Shown here: positions 34,745 to 46,989 of the stretch, piece after piece
Numbering within the stretch: position 1 is the first letter of the stretch
Layout of the letters: every line of letters begins with the position of its first letter
DNA from: Bimuria novae-zelandiae CBS 107.79
Lineage: Eukaryota > Ascomycota > Dothideomycetes > Pleosporales > Didymosphaeriaceae
Assembly (NCBI GenBank): GCA_010015655.1
Contig: ML976670.1
Location: 735,687-799,686, forward strand
Reading direction: 5' to 3'
Length of the DNA stretch: 64,000 bases
The notes under the pieces: generated by a model
What the model saw: the letters and a program-made list of their open reading frames with translations, nothing else
What the model was told of the DNA's origin: nothing
The model's database searches: none
Made by a program: the position numbers and the translations under genes

Positions 34745-35841
34745 TCAGATCTTCGCCTTCGCAGTCTGTGCCGGCGGCAAGATCTCTACGTCCCTCCACG
34801 GCAGCCCCAGAAACTCCCACATGTAATAAAACCTACCCGCCATTAGCCCGACCCCACTTACCCGCATACTCACCTATAGTTCGCATGCCCACGGGAGCTA
34901 TACTCGACTGGCACATCGCTCAAGAAAAAGGAAACATGGGGCGTACCTGTCACTCCCAAAAACCGGCTCCTCTTCCCCCCTCGCATTCCTAATCCAAAAC
35001 CACGGACACCCAAACGCGCCCTGCTCTGCCGCCTCCTTCGTATTCTCGCTCAACTTCTGCTTCACCTCGGGACTCTTCGCCTTCTCCAGCACTCGCTCTA
35101 CCTCCTCCTTACTAAACCTTCCACTTCGCTCCAGCACCGCGGAGAGGATCTCGGGGTTACTCACGTCCTCGTGGTGCTGGAAGAGCGCGGCGTATATGTC
35201 GAGAAAAACCTGGCTATAGTGGGAGGGGTAGGTGGATTTTATGTAAACCAGAGCGCGCTGCGGGAGAAGAGAGATGATGGGGTAGAAGGAGGGGGTCGTC
35301 ATAGTGGGGAGGCCGAAGTGGTGTTGTTCGCGGCGTGTGTCGAGGTTGAAGTAGCGCTGTTTTATGGGGAGGGACCAAGGGGGTTTGTTTCCTGGAGGTG
35401 TTAGATTGAGATGGGGTATGGACTTGTTGATTAAAGTGTATGTGTAGAAGGTTGCCGGGATGGAGACGTGGGAGAGACGAGGGAGGACGTACCGCTGCTT
35501 GCCATGATGCCATGGAGCCAGACGGGAACGATGCTGGAGAGATTAGCACTTGCAATGTGATGCGGTGGAAAGCAGCAAGTGGGTCGTCCGCGTGCGAGAG
35601 GAAGGTACATGGGGCAGCGTGGTTGCACTTCCAGGTGTTTGAGTGGTGGAGCTCAAGGGTGGTGCACGTACTCTATCTCTATACCATGCGCTTCGAGAAC
35701 TGCTCTATTTTTCTCAAGATGCACAAGCGCGAAGTAGGAAAATGGCGACACTAAAGACTCCAGATTAGTCGCGGGAACACCTTGGTAGTGTAGGGCAGAG
35801 CTACTGCAGTCGAGGTAGGCCGTGATTTTGCCACCAGCCAT
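34745..35841 (-). CDS. Kappa-class glutathione S-transferase / DsbA-like thioredoxin-fold protein
   Basis: Five exons are inferred: 35805-35841, 35672-35750, 35493-35533, 34947-35391 and 34745-34832. The introns are 54, 138, 101 and 114 bases, all GT...AG. The spliced protein is 229 residues, a normal size. It opens MAGGKITAYLDCMSPFSYFA, where the SPFSYF segment (from residue 14) holds the catalytic Ser of kappa GSTs. IVPVWLHGIMASSGNKPPW, LSENTKEAAEQGAFGCPWFW and FGSDRFYYMWEFLGLPW match the family in order. Kappa GSTs act on glutathione conjugates in mitochondria or peroxisomes; the relatives HCCA isomerases act in aromatic catabolism. The C-terminus ends AKI, close to but not a strong peroxisomal signal. 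It shares a 621-base divergent promoter with the SDR gene at 36463. The exact ends of introns 2 and 4 are the least certain points. Confidence 0.85.
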
Positions 35842-36462
35842 GATCACGCTTTTCTTTTCTTGGCTTCAACGATCTCAACCCCTCCGTTGGGAGGATAGTG
35901 CCAGACGAATCCTGTAGTTTCTATGTCATTCGCACCCGCCCCAGACAAATTGATGGCACCGCTGGGCTCTGAAATTTTATGTCAGTATCCGCGCCGAGGT
36001 GAACACCATGCGATGCGAGTACAACCTTTGGGACCGCACGTAAAAGGGACTAGTTATTAAACAGCGAGGTATGAGATAGGAAAATAGTTGGTAAGGGGTG
36101 CAAGGATCGCTTGCCATTGGGACTATATCATGGATGGGGAGGTAGGAGGAGGTGTATATGGAGCTAAGGGTGTGGCGCGGGACCTCGGGAATGGCTTGGC
36201 AGCCGAGGTTGGGTAAAAAGCTACTGGTAGACTAGTAGGGTGCGTAGGCGAAGGTGCATCAGTAATCATCGACGAGAGGTGCGCAACGATGCGCGTACCT
36301 AAGTATGCTCCGCGCTAGACCGAGGTGATGATAATGGCACCATTGTGCTTCATATGTAGCGATGAGGGACCTGAGAGCCGGGCAGGATCCTGAGTTCGTT
36401 CATCACTTGTGAAGGTGTCCAGTTACAACAAGAGCTCATAGAACGTATACATTCGCACCACT
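35842..36462. promoter_or_regulatory. Divergent promoter region between the kappa GST and an SDR gene
   Basis: Two outward-facing starts separated by 621 bases; both promoters must lie here. No TATA consensus is obvious. Co-regulation of these two redox genes is possible but only inferred from position. Confidence 0.4.
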
Positions 36463-37457
36463 ATGGCGAAGACCGACAAGAAAGTTGCACTGGTTGTGGG
36501 TGCTTCGCGCGGCATAGGAAGACAGGTCGCCGTCGACCTAGCGAGGAACGGTTACGCTGGTGCGTCGCCCTCCCCTCCTCACATCCACCCACCGACACAG
36601 CTCAACTAATTAACCCACTCACAGTCGTCGTAGCCGCCAAATCCACCTCTGACCCCTCCACCGTCCATCCCTTCCCGCCCGACCCAAACTCCCCCGCCTC
36701 CACCATTTCTACCGTCGAGCGTGAGATTCGTGACGCAGGCCTCGAAGCCACCGCCATCCCTGTCGACACGCGCGACTACGCCACCATCCAGAACCTGCTC
36801 GCCCAAACCGTCGAAACCTACGGGCGTCTCGATGTCGTCGTGTACAACTCGGGCGCGATCTGGTGGGCAAGCGTGGAGAACACGCCGATGAAGCGGTTCC
36901 AGCTCATGCAGCGGGTCAATGTGGAGGGCTTGTATGGCGTCGTGCAGGCCGCGTTGCCGTATTTTGCAAAGGGTGGGTGGAAGGGGAGGATAGTAGTTGT
37001 TAGCCCGCCGATTTATTCACGGTTTTTTAGGGGAAAGACGGCGTATGCGATGGGTAAGGTTGGCATGAGCGTTCTGACCAAAGGCCTCGCCATGGACTGG
37101 GAGAGGAAAGGTAGGAAGGATATGGCCATCACGAGTATTTGGCCTGCAGTGGCTGTGCAGAGCGCGGCGACGAAGGACGCGGAGAGGGAGAGTGCGCATG
37201 ATTTGCGCAAGGCTACCATTTACTCGGACGCTATTCTGGCCATGCTGAACTCGCCCGCCGCAGAGGTCAATGGGTGCCTTGAGCTCGACGAGGATTTTTT
37301 GAGGAAGAAGGGTGTCACCAATTTCGAGAAGTATAATGTGGTGCTGGGATCGAAGCCGCGGCGCATTATGCCGATGGAGTTTCCTGATTTAAGGGCCAAG
37401 GAGCAGGACGACGAGGGAAAGAGGATGGATAGCACCAAGCTGCGTGCAAAAATGTAG
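36463..37457 (+). CDS. Short-chain dehydrogenase/reductase (HSDL2-like catalytic domain)
   Basis: Two exons are inferred: 36463-36559 and 36625-37457. The single 65-base intron (GTGCGT...CACAG) follows Ala32. The spliced protein is 309 residues. It has the full classical SDR set: VGASRGIG cofactor loop (about residues 13-20), YNSGA in place of NNAG, a Ser in VVSPP and YAMGK as the catalytic YxxxK. The sequence around PAVAVQSAA and the C-terminal GCLELDEDFLRKKGV resembles the SDR half of HSDL2-type proteins, but the SCP2 lipid-binding domain is absent. Probably a cytosolic or peroxisomal oxidoreductase of unknown substrate. The ORF reading starting at 36840 is an internal fragment; the upstream exon supplies the cofactor site. 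Confidence 0.88.
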
Positions 37458-38078
37458 CATCTTTCCCTCAAGGACCAATCGTTCGAAAGAAATGGATTTG
37501 TGAGCTGGGCGGGATTGTTCCTCCACGCCCGCCTGCACGGGATGGCTCCCTGTGCTGTGCGACGGCGATGATTACACATTTGCTTCGTTATCCTATCTGG
37601 TGTTTTCAAATTCATCTAAGTTACTCTTAATACGATGGGAATATTGATTCAAGATGCAGTTCTTAGAGTGCTTTCCTATGCCGCCGGTGTTTGACCAGAA
37701 CTGCGGTTATGTTCTCCCTGGTTCCGACTATACGGTTCTTATCTCGACTTCCAGACCGTGGCAGCATTCTCCGTCCCACCCCTTCTACCGTCATTCCAAC
37801 ACGTCGACACGTCTACTGCACGCTTAACGCGTCGACGCGTCTCCTACAGTGATGTAAGAAAACCGCGTCGTCCAGTTTCACCATGCTCACCTCGTCAATA
37901 CCATCTTTTGCAATTCCTGCCATATGGCCTACACTCGTTTCAGCGTCGATCGCTCATTCATACCGCTTTATACCCTCATTCGACTCAACCGTACTCGTTT
38001 ATACCAGCGACCTCATTCTCTATCAATTGCTCGCAAACCACCCTCTCAACGGGCCCGCGGTGATCCTATCACTGCACC
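37458..38078. other. Intergenic, no supported gene
   Basis: Holds the 3' flank of the SDR gene and the region upstream of the decayed secreted-repeat gene. Overlapping short frames (37758-38063, 37883-38293) lack support. GTCGACACGTC-like motifs recur near 37800-37845. Confidence 0.4.
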
Positions 38079-38959
38079 ATGTTTCCCCCCCTCCAACCGA
38101 AGCAGCACGCCTGGACATCCTATCTCCTCCAGCTCCTCCTCTTTACTCTCTTAACAAACGCCGTATTTGCGCGTCCCCCAGGCGTCGTCCCAGCCCTCAC
38201 CGGGCAGCCCCTGGCCTGCTCCGACGACATGCAAACCTACACCAACGGCTCCACCGTCGTCTCCCAAGGCCGCGTCTACTAGGTCATATGTAATACGAGC
38301 ATCCTCCAAACGTCTCTGAAAATCAACGTCTTACCCAGCGTCGCGCTGTGTCTTGACTCGTGCTTCGGAACACCGGGGTGCGCGGGCGCCACATATGACC
38401 GGTCCCTCAAACAATGCACGCTAAAGGGCGCAACGGACGCCCTGGGGAACGCCATCGGTGGCGTAGGGACCGCTAAGGGAGCGCTCCTCGGTGTTTCGAA
38501 CGGGCTTATTTCCTTCATACCGATCGGTGTTGCGAGCAGCATTCTGTCGAGCTCGGCAACACCGTCGGCATCGGCGAGGACAGTTGCTTAAAACGCACCC
38601 GGTGGTGTTGTGAGCAGTGCGCAGAATCTTCTCAATGGAGTGACGTGGAATGTTCAGATTTGCTGGCTGTGCCGAGCTCGTCGGTGAGACTTTCCCCGCT
38701 TACGGCAGCGACGGTACTGCCTTCAGATGTTCCTGGAGCGTTGGTGTCGTCTAGCAGCGGGCAGAATCCGGTTGGGGGATTGATTTCTGCTTTAGGGGTT
38801 GGATTAAACAGTGTTTTGGTGGTCTCGACGCCGACACTGAATGCGCCCCCTGTTCCTAGCGTGAACAGCCTTCAGAACCCACTCAACAACGTCGGTGGTC
38901 TGGTTTCCGGTGTAGCTGGAGGGTTGAGCAGTATTCTGACGGTGCCTAAGCCTTCGGTC

Positions 38960-39115
38960 GGTGTTCCTTCGATCGACGCTCCTTCGGTCATCGTCCCTTG
39001 AATCAACGCTCCTTCGATCAGTGTGCCTTTGGTCTGCATCCCTTCAGTCAACGTTCCTCCGATCAGCATCCCTTCGATTAGCATCCCTTTGATCAACGTT
39101 CCTACGGCTTCATCA
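38960..39115 (+). repeat. Run of about ten 15-base units encoding PSI-type pentapeptides
   Basis: The DNA repeats CCTTCGATCANCGTT-like units. The protein reads VPSIDAPSVIVP, then after a stop INAPSISVPLVCIPSVNV and PPISIPSISIPLINVP. It lies inside the decayed repeat gene and is interrupted by the TGA at 38999-39001. Confidence 0.8.
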
Positions 39116-40339
39116 CTCCCCGCCATTAATAGCGCCCATAATCCACTAGGAGCCCTCTCGTCGGTACTCGGAGGCATACAGAGTATACTCGCAGTCCCGA
39201 CACCTTCGTTGAATCTACCGGTCCCCTCTTCAATTCCGGCATTTAGCAGTCTGAAAAACCCGATAGGAGTTGTCTCAAGTGCCGTTGGACCATTGAGCAG
39301 TCTACTTGCGGTGCCGCCGCCTTCTTTGGTCGTGCCTTCGCTTCCGGTCATCAGTCCGCCTTCGTCAGTACTGGTAATAAGCAGCGTTCAGAATCCACTC
39401 GGAGGCGTCGTTTCGAATGTGGTAGGGGAGTTCGGGAGTTTGCTGGCGGTGCCGACACCTTCTTTGTCCTCCCTACACCATCGTTACCGACCCCAGTCAA
39501 TGTTTTCAACGGGCTGGTTTCTAATGTGGCCGGGGGGTTGGGTAGTATCCTTGCAGGCGCCTCTGTGCCATCGCTGGGTGTTCCCTCCGTTGTGCCGCCA
39601 ACATTAATCCCTACGGCTTCAATCCCTTCGCTCGGAGTCCCCTCACTTCCGGCGATTAGCAGTGTACAGAATTCTCTTGGTGGCATCATATCAGGCGTAG
39701 CGGGCGGCTTGGAGACTCTGCTGGCTGTTCCAAGTTCTATTCCTGGCATACCATTGCCAGGGCTCCCGTCGATTCTTCCAGGATTCTCAATGGCGTCTCT
39801 ATCGAATGTCTTGCCGGTGCCATCGTCTTTTAGCCCCGAGCATTCATAAACCGCTTGGGAATGCTCCATCAGCTTTGAACGTGGAAGTGGGAAATCTGTT
39901 GGCTACTTCACCTTCTTTGCCTAACCTGGGACTGTCAACTCTTATTCCAGTTGTTTCGCCCACTCCCCCATCGATTGTGTTGCCTTCAGTTCCCGGAGCG
40001 AGCAGCTTGCCATCACTTCTGCCTGGACTAGGTTTATGAGGAAGAGCTGCGTTGATTTCTCTATGGTAGAAATATCCTACATATATATATACTTTGGATC
40101 CACCCAAGAGTCTTGACATGGAACCTGATGGAATCGTACCATAACAAGGTTCTACACTAAAAAGCCTACTTGCTCAACCGAGTTTTATGCCGGATGTACC
40201 TTCGTTGGGATTGCCTTCAGGTCTGCCGACTGGCTCATTGCCTACTGCTGCCAATAGTATACCTCCTTTCGCGCCCGACTTAGCATCCGCACTGGGCAAT
40301 CTCCTAGCACAGCAGAGCTCTCTGGGTGACATCCCACCC

Positions 40340-40413
40340 ATCAGCTTCTCAGCACCATCAGCTTCTCAGCACCATCAGCTTCTCAGCACCATCAGCTTCT
40401 CAGCACCATCAGC
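40340..40413. repeat. Tandem array of a 17-base unit, four copies plus a partial fifth
   Basis: ATCAGCTTCTCAGCACC repeats perfectly at 40340, 40357, 40374 and 40391, then breaks off. Because 17 is not a multiple of three, each unit is read in a different frame, giving HHQLLSTISFSAPSAS text. Gain or loss of a unit would shift the frame of the host gene. Confidence 0.9.
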
Positions 40414-43400
40414 TTCACCACGTACTGTCCCGACCCCAGCAGTCGCAAGTATCGAACTAGGTCCCTTGCTCGCCCTCGGTTCCGTTCTAGAAAATCGGCT
40501 CGGGCGTCCAACCCTGCCAGGGCCAATCTACATCCGGAGGCAACCCATTTACGGCTTCATCAAGTCGGAGGAGCACCTCAGTGTCGACTAGAAGTAGTAG
40601 TACCCGACGCGCAACTTTAGGTAGCACAAGAGCTAGTACGACGCTCAGGAGTAATAGCGCCACGAGACGTGTTTCGACTTCATCGCGAGTTCTTTCGCCT
40701 ACCCGGATTAGTTCGCCAGTACCGTCAAGGGTGAGCTCGTCTGTTAGAGTCCGGGCAACCTCCAGTATTCGTAGGACTTCATCTACTCCATCCACTTCAT
40801 CGCGAGTTCTATCGCCAACGCGTGTTAGTCCGCCAACCACATTAAGGGAAAGCTCCTCTGTTACGCGGAAACCCTTAAGTCTGTTGGTCACCAGCCGCAG
40901 CCCGTCCGCAATGACATCAACATTCAGAAGGAGCAGTTCCGTTTCACGCGAGTCTACAAGTATCAGGAAAACGACAACTTCCACTCCACGTATAACGAGC
41001 AGTGTTCGCACTAGTTCTTTTTCTAGTAGAAGCACGACGACCTCTCCCCGATCATCAACGGAACGGCGTTCCACCAGCTCCTCATCGAAGACAAGTTCGA
41101 TCCGTTCGCAGTTCCCAACAACTCTTACTCAACCGCCGCAGCCGACCGGACCTCGCACATCTAGAACCGGGTCAGTGATCTAACCTTCAGCAGCCTCTGA
41201 ATGTTGTGTTGTCGGCAATGGCGGCCTTTTCACAAGTATTATAACGCAACTGGCTGTCGACTTTCGAGTCTCTTGCAATAGGATGACCACTGGGGAGGAT
41301 ATAGACAACAACCAGCCAATCATGACAGGCGCAACTTTTTCAGCATGTGTCGACGCATGCGCGAGAAACTCCCTGTGTGTTGGGGTTGCCTGGAACGAGA
41401 ATACTGGCGACTGCTCTTTGCAAAGATCTAGTGGGACAGGTACACTTACAATAGCCGGCATTTGTGCTGCCGTTCGCCTCCCGATCAGCTCCAAGTCACA
41501 GCGCAGAACTAGTTCTGTTACGGGCTTAAAAAGCCGTATTACGCTCCGATCTTCATCTTCTGTCACTGCTTCGCGTAGCATGAGCACACGCGTATCGTCT
41601 ACTGCTTTGCGCACATCGGCGACCCGGACCCTATCGGGCTCATCGACCACGACCAATACCAATAGCAGATTGCTCACTCAATCTGCGATTCCAATAGGTA
41701 GTGTGTCCCTACCAACTTGGCTATGCTCAGCAGGATTCAATTCTCAAACTTCTAGCGGAACATTGAACACTCCACCTACATCTATCAATGCATTTGGAAG
41801 TCGTACGACTACCTCGCGATCAACTTCCACGGATGGTTTTTCCTCCACAGGTACCGGCGTGCGACCTCCTCAACCAACCACGTCTAGATAATCTCTTAGC
41901 ACCAGCTCGATCGTGATTCTTGATCTCACTACCAACATACCTACCGACAAAACAACGTTCGTGGGCTCTTTAAAACTTGTGTAATCAAACTCTAATATCT
42001 CTATTAGGAGCGCTACCGCTAATGGCGCAAGACCTTCCATAAGCTCGCCTCCACAAAGTACAGGCACCCCTGCTGCTACAACCAGTCAAAGTTCGTTCCT
42101 CTCTCAGCAAAATACCTCTGTCTACCAAACCCAGCGAGGAGCATCCAGCACTACGAACCCAACACCGGCTCCAAATACTTGTTGTGGTGTAATATCAAGT
42201 CTAGCTTACGCAGATGGCTCAACTTCATGCCAAGCCACATACGATGTTAAACTCCAATTCAGCGACCTTCTTACGGTACTTCTCGTTACATTTCCTCAGT
42301 GCGTTCAACGCTGCAGCGCTTCATCATTGTGTGTAGCTGTTGTCTACAATCCTCTTCTGGGTGTTTGCAATTTGAAGAGTGCATTGGGACCTTCTCAAGC
42401 TGGGGGTGGACTATGTGTGATTGTGAAGAGGACTCCAGCTGGCCCAGCTCAACCGTTGCTGTCAACAAGCACTGCCACTTTGGGCTCGATCGAGTTGACA
42501 GGTCCATCAAGTCTACCATCGATAGTCTCGAGAATCCAACCTCAACAGGAGACTAGTAGCTCACTTGCAACATTAGTTAGTCTTAGCCAAAGTTTTCCCA
42601 GTCGTGATTCAGCCTCTTTGCCGCAAAGTACTGGAGCCGAGGGTCTTGCAACTTCCGTACCAGTTTTCTCGAGCAGCGGCCGCGTCTCCAATAGCTTCAA
42701 CACAAAGCTAACAGTTCCATCGATATCTCTTGGTGCATTTTCGAGCAGCTTAAGAGATGTCAGATCCTCAGCGGCGTTCCCTACCTTCTCATTACCGACG
42801 ATCACGAAGCGAATCTCCCCCAACGGCCTGTGAGCCTTCCCGTTCGAGTATACATGCGAGGGAAGCGCGTTCGGTGACTGCTGCGGAGTAGGTGGCATCT
42901 GGTAAGATACTTAGCATATACTTTTTCCCGCAGCATCGTGTATAAGTACTAATTTGGGCATCAGCGGAAGCGACGACTTCCATTGTGTTCGAGCATGTAA
43001 TCCACTCTATGGGCTATGCAGTTCTTTAAGCGCGTTGTCGTTGTCTCCGACAATCACAAGGACTGGGCAAAATACACTGGCCGAACGGACAAGCGTAGTC
43101 GGCATTACGAGCACTGGCATGGTTGTGCCAATCGTCCCAGGCTCCACGCAGAGCAATAATCTCACTTCAGAGATCGTTGTCAATGCTATCACGACAAGGT
43201 CGCTCGCGCCGGTCACGCCGAATGCATCGGGACAACCGAGCACACCACGTACTTCGCGTGCTTCCGCCGCCTCGGCTTCTCCACGTACGAACTCACTACG
43301 TACAACAATATCAGTACCCAGCCCGGGTAGTTACAGCTCCACTTCAGGCCCCGAAGATGCAGGTTTTGGACGATCGAGCCCCAACACTGTAACACAATTC

Positions 43401-45350
43401 CCACCGGTCCAGCCACCGACAACATCTTCGCTTTTGGAGCCGTGGACATTAACCCGCTCAAAGCGTGTCACCATTGATGCTACCCTCCTAGTTTCGGTTG
43501 ACACCATGCGTTCCATTGTTTCCACGAAGGGGGTATCGGCATCCCTGAGCCTCCTGCAGAACTTACGACGAGCATCGTCCTTACGCAAACTCCAGTATTT
43601 TCAAGTTCCTCTCTTCTGGTTACAGATGATGTCAGCCCAGGAACACGTACCAGGACAGGTTCAAGAACGCGTGCTCCAGGTCCGGATATTCCCCCCGAGA
43701 CTTCCAGGTTGCAGGTCTCTGAACGTTCGCTTACCTCCTCACAAAGTTTTATTGTGAATCCGTCTGCAGTGTCTGGTATTGACGCCGTCGGCGGAGAAGG
43801 CATTGCCAGTCAAACAAAATCTATTTCCCGCGCAAGTACCCACAGCACATCGCGATCCGTCATTGGCAGCGGCACGAGTGCTACCTCAGGAGCTGTTCCT
43901 CTCAGTAATACGCGCAACGCGGCTCGTAGCACTTCTCGCAGCATTTATGAATCCACCACCAGTGGAAATACACGCTTCAATGTTCCAGACACATCACCAT
44001 CACGGATTCTATCGCTTTCACCGGCATCTTCCAGAGTGACCGTTGTAAATCCATCTGGAGTATTTGGAGTCAACACATTTAGTGATGCGGACGCTGCTAG
44101 TGGTACAACACAGTCTAGTCCCCTCGTTACGATCACTCGCAGTACGTCGCAGTTTGCCACCCGCAGGACCTCGAGGTTCGGCGTTCGTACTATCATTCGG
44201 ACGTTCACTGCATCGCGTTCGCCGAGCTTCACGCGAACCCGCACTCAAAGCATAGGGCGTATAGTGACCCCAATTATCCCTCTCAGCACGCTTACCCGGC
44301 CAAGAAGCCGACAATACGCTACCCATAAACGGGCTTACTACATCGGATGGGATCACATCGTCAAACCGCGCCGGACCACCAATCTCAACGCGATCAATTC
44401 CCACTAGACAAACGATAATAACGCCTCAGGTCGCAGTGGTGGCCTGACTCTCACTCAAAAAGACGTGGAGACGGGAAAAGTGAATACCGCGTCTGGATCT
44501 CGCTCACAGGCTAGAACACGGACGGGCGCAAACGCGAGTCCAATTCCGCCGCCTACATCGACGCCGGGTGACATAGATATAAATCCAGGGACTCATGGTG
44601 GGCCTGTGTATATACCACCGGATTGGGTCGACCCGTTTGATGGAGGTGACGGCCTTCCAGATCTTGATGAAGACGGAAATGGATATGAAAGTTGGTACGA
44701 CCCAGATGATCAAGATGATTGGGCGATAGGAAATGGAGATTTGGAGAGGATGATTGCAATTGCGGCTGTGATTGGTGGTGGACGGATGATGAGGACAATG
44801 CCGGAGAAGGAGTGGATTGGTACTGGAGAGATGAAGACGATGGAAGCTTTGAGGAAGATGGAACCTGCAAAGTGACTGCAACGCTACCAAATTCTTCGTC
44901 AACTCTAACACCAACGTCGTCCCCTGATGCCAAGATTGGGAGTGGAGGTGGCACTGGGTTTACGATGAAGAGCCAAAACCAGAAACAACACTGTCTGGAA
45001 ACTTGCCATCCCCAACAACAGCAGATTACGTTTAGAAGTGGCATTGGATATACACAACCGTAGTGCATATACCATGGCCCAGACCAACGGGGAAAGAAGC
45101 CAACGATGCTGGCTGGGAGTGGATGACTACGGATGCTCCGCCATCGTCTACGCGCACGACACCAGCACACACTCACGAGATCAACACTTCTACTTGGTCC
45201 CCGTTAATATTTACAGATGGACCTAGTCCTACATTCAGAAAGGATGAGCCGCCTCCATGGCATGAAGGGACCCTCGAAGAATGGCTCAGATTACACGAGA
45301 ATGATTCCAATAAAGAATGGAAAGACGGGGTGCTGTTCTCTAGAGCGTGA

Positions 45351-46047
45351 GAGGAGCGCGACGTCGAAAAACGATTGGCGCAAGCGCCTGGAGTCAGAAG
45401 ATTTCTTTGTATATTTCATTTGTAGGTGGTATACTGCATTGGTCAACTTGGAGATTTCGTTATGTAGGCAGACTGGAACTGCGGAGGGCGTATGTATTTG
45501 CCAGTGGGAAATTCACTTTGTTCGATGTTTAGTTCAAATCAGCTGTGACAGTTACACTGGTGTTCGCGAGGTAGCCCCCAGTCGCGTGTGTCGCATACTC
45601 TATCAAAGTCCGATCGTCAAGGACATGATTCCAGTAGTCGCCCTTGGGTCGTGCAGGAAGCCCATTGCCGTTGCCAAAATTCCCATCTGATTTATAATGC
45701 TCTGATCCGACCCTTGCTCCGTACTCAATGAGAGCTCTACAAGTCGTGTTTCATAGCCGAGAGAGTTTGTAACATTGTGAACTGTCATATCTTCCAGTCT
45801 AAAGTTTTCAGTGGACCACTGTTATTTTACTTTCTTGAGAGCATTGTTCTAGGAATTCCTTGTGAAAGTACTATGATCGAGCAGCTGTACGAAAACCCGT
45901 TCCTATATAAACCTAATCTTTTCCACCATTAGAAACCCAACACAACAGAACAATTTGAACAGGATAAACCACCTTTCCCTTGAAGGAAATAAGCAACCTC
46001 TTATTTCTCACAACCTAACAATCAATCGAGTCAGATCACTATCGAAA
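45351..46047. other. Intergenic, with the RING-like gene promoter
   Basis: About 700 bases without a supported gene. A perfect TATATAAA at 45904-45911 lies about 137 bases before the RING-like start codon and is its likely TATA box. Confidence 0.5.
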
Positions 46048-46989
46048 ATGACTCTTTCAACGAAATACGAGTTCATCGCGCACCACCTACACAACTGCGA
46101 AGCGCCTGCTGGCATCAACTGTACAATTTGTCAAGAACAAGCTGACAACAGCGAGCAGGCTACCCGTATCGATCACGCCAACGGTTCTTCCTGCTTCTTC
46201 CACAAGGAGTGCGCTCTCGCCTGGTTCAACAGCGTCGACGAGGCCAACGTAGTGCAGCGCACACGTGCTCAATGCCCGAACGACCGTATCGAGCTCTTCC
46301 AGCCTGCGCGAATTATCCCAGCACGCTTCATTTGGACTGCTGAAATCAACGCAGCTTACCGCTCGGATGATCTGTCTCTAGAGGAGATGGCTAATAGGGC
46401 CGATGCTGCCCTTCGCGTTATCCGATCCACTCGTGCAAACCTCGAAACCGTTCGAGGGATCGTTGAGGACTATCACGAGCGGATCTATTGGCGGCAGGCT
46501 GCGGCGACCCACTACGAGGCACTTCTAGCTGCTGAAGATAACCCAGAGTACAATGCTCTCGGCCGCGAGCTGCGGGATGAAGTGGACCAGTGGACGACGG
46601 AGTACGCGCAGATGGTGGCTTCGCTGCGGCGCTCCGATATAGCTCGTGTACGTCGGCATATCACGGAATTGGAGGTTTTAGGCATCACGGACCCTCAAAT
46701 TCCCCGGATTGAGAATCGCGTTCGTCAAGCCGAGGACCTTCTGAATGATCCTGCATTGGCCCAGATCCTAGCAAGTGATAATGTGGCAGTCGGGCTCGCT
46801 CAGGGATCGTGGGCGGGTGATTTGCTGATGTGGTACGAGATTATCGTATTGGACATTGCGTGGTTGCAGGAACTGCGCAACGCCCATAATTCCACTCCGG
46901 TCCAGGGTTTACGGGCTGATGCTCCACTGCTAGATTTGAGCGAGGCCAACCTCCAACAATTGGAGACGGCACCGGCGAACTTGGAGTGA
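46048..46989 (+). CDS. Degenerate RING-finger protein, possible E3 ubiquitin ligase
   Basis: Single exon, 313 residues from the ATG at 46048 (MTLSTKYEFIAHHLH). The frame is open further upstream without an ATG that looks better. The N-terminal 85 residues carry a RING-like pattern: CTIC (Cys25, Cys28), CFFHKEC (Cys49, His52, Cys55) then ALAWF, and CPND (Cys76-Pro). The last Cys of the usual CPxC is Asp79, which can in principle bind zinc. The remaining 220 residues are helical and charged, with a probable coiled-coil (EALLAAEDNPEYNALGREL). Fungi have many such lineage-expanded RING proteins. No substrate can be inferred. TATA box at 45904-45911. Confidence 0.78.
   Translation: MTLSTKYEFIAHHLHNCEAPAGINCTICQEQADNSEQATRIDHANGSSCFFHKECALAWFNSVDEANVVQRTRAQCPNDRIELFQPARIIPARFIWTAEINAAYRSDDLSLEEMANRADAALRVIRSTRANLETVRGIVEDYHERIYWRQAAATHYEALLAAEDNPEYNALGRELRDEVDQWTTEYAQMVASLRRSDIARVRRHITELEVLGITDPQIPRIENRVRQAEDLLNDPALAQILASDNVAVGLAQGSWAGDLLMWYEIIVLDIAWLQELRNAHNSTPVQGLRADAPLLDLSEANLQQLETAPANLE

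Larger units (their letters stand above)
38079..45350 (+). pseudogene. Decayed giant gene for a secreted apple/PAN-like, repeat-rich surface protein
   Basis: The 5' end is a good signal peptide (MFPPLQPKQHAWTSYLLQLL, cleavage near VFA). Four cysteine modules follow, ending CAGATYDRSLKQCTLKGA (near 38380), CVGVAWNENTGDCSLQR (41380), CVAVVYNPLLGVCNLKSAL (42325) and CNPLYGLCSSLSAL (43000). They resemble apple/PAN modules of fungal surface proteins. Between modules 1 and 2 are about seven repeats like VQNPLGGVVSGVAGG + LAVPTPSL, a pentapeptide run and a 17-base tandem array. The rest is Ser/Thr/Arg-rich. The 3' end is Asp/Trp-rich (DGGDGLPDLDEDGNGYESWY). Lesions include TAG after GRVY (38279-38281), TAA near 38588, TGA at 38999-39001 and at least three frame changes (near 39475, 43600 and 44740). 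Base composition is normal, so decay is not RIP. Some breaks could be introns or separate genes, but the continuous module order argues for one gene. Confidence applies to the decayed-gene call; limits are approximate. Confidence 0.65.

Noticed and set aside
38872..39869. Minus-strand frames of 159 and 172 codons rich in EGT/GT motifs
   Set aside because: They are the reverse reading of the pentapeptide and VQNPLGG repeats, which make long frames on both strands.
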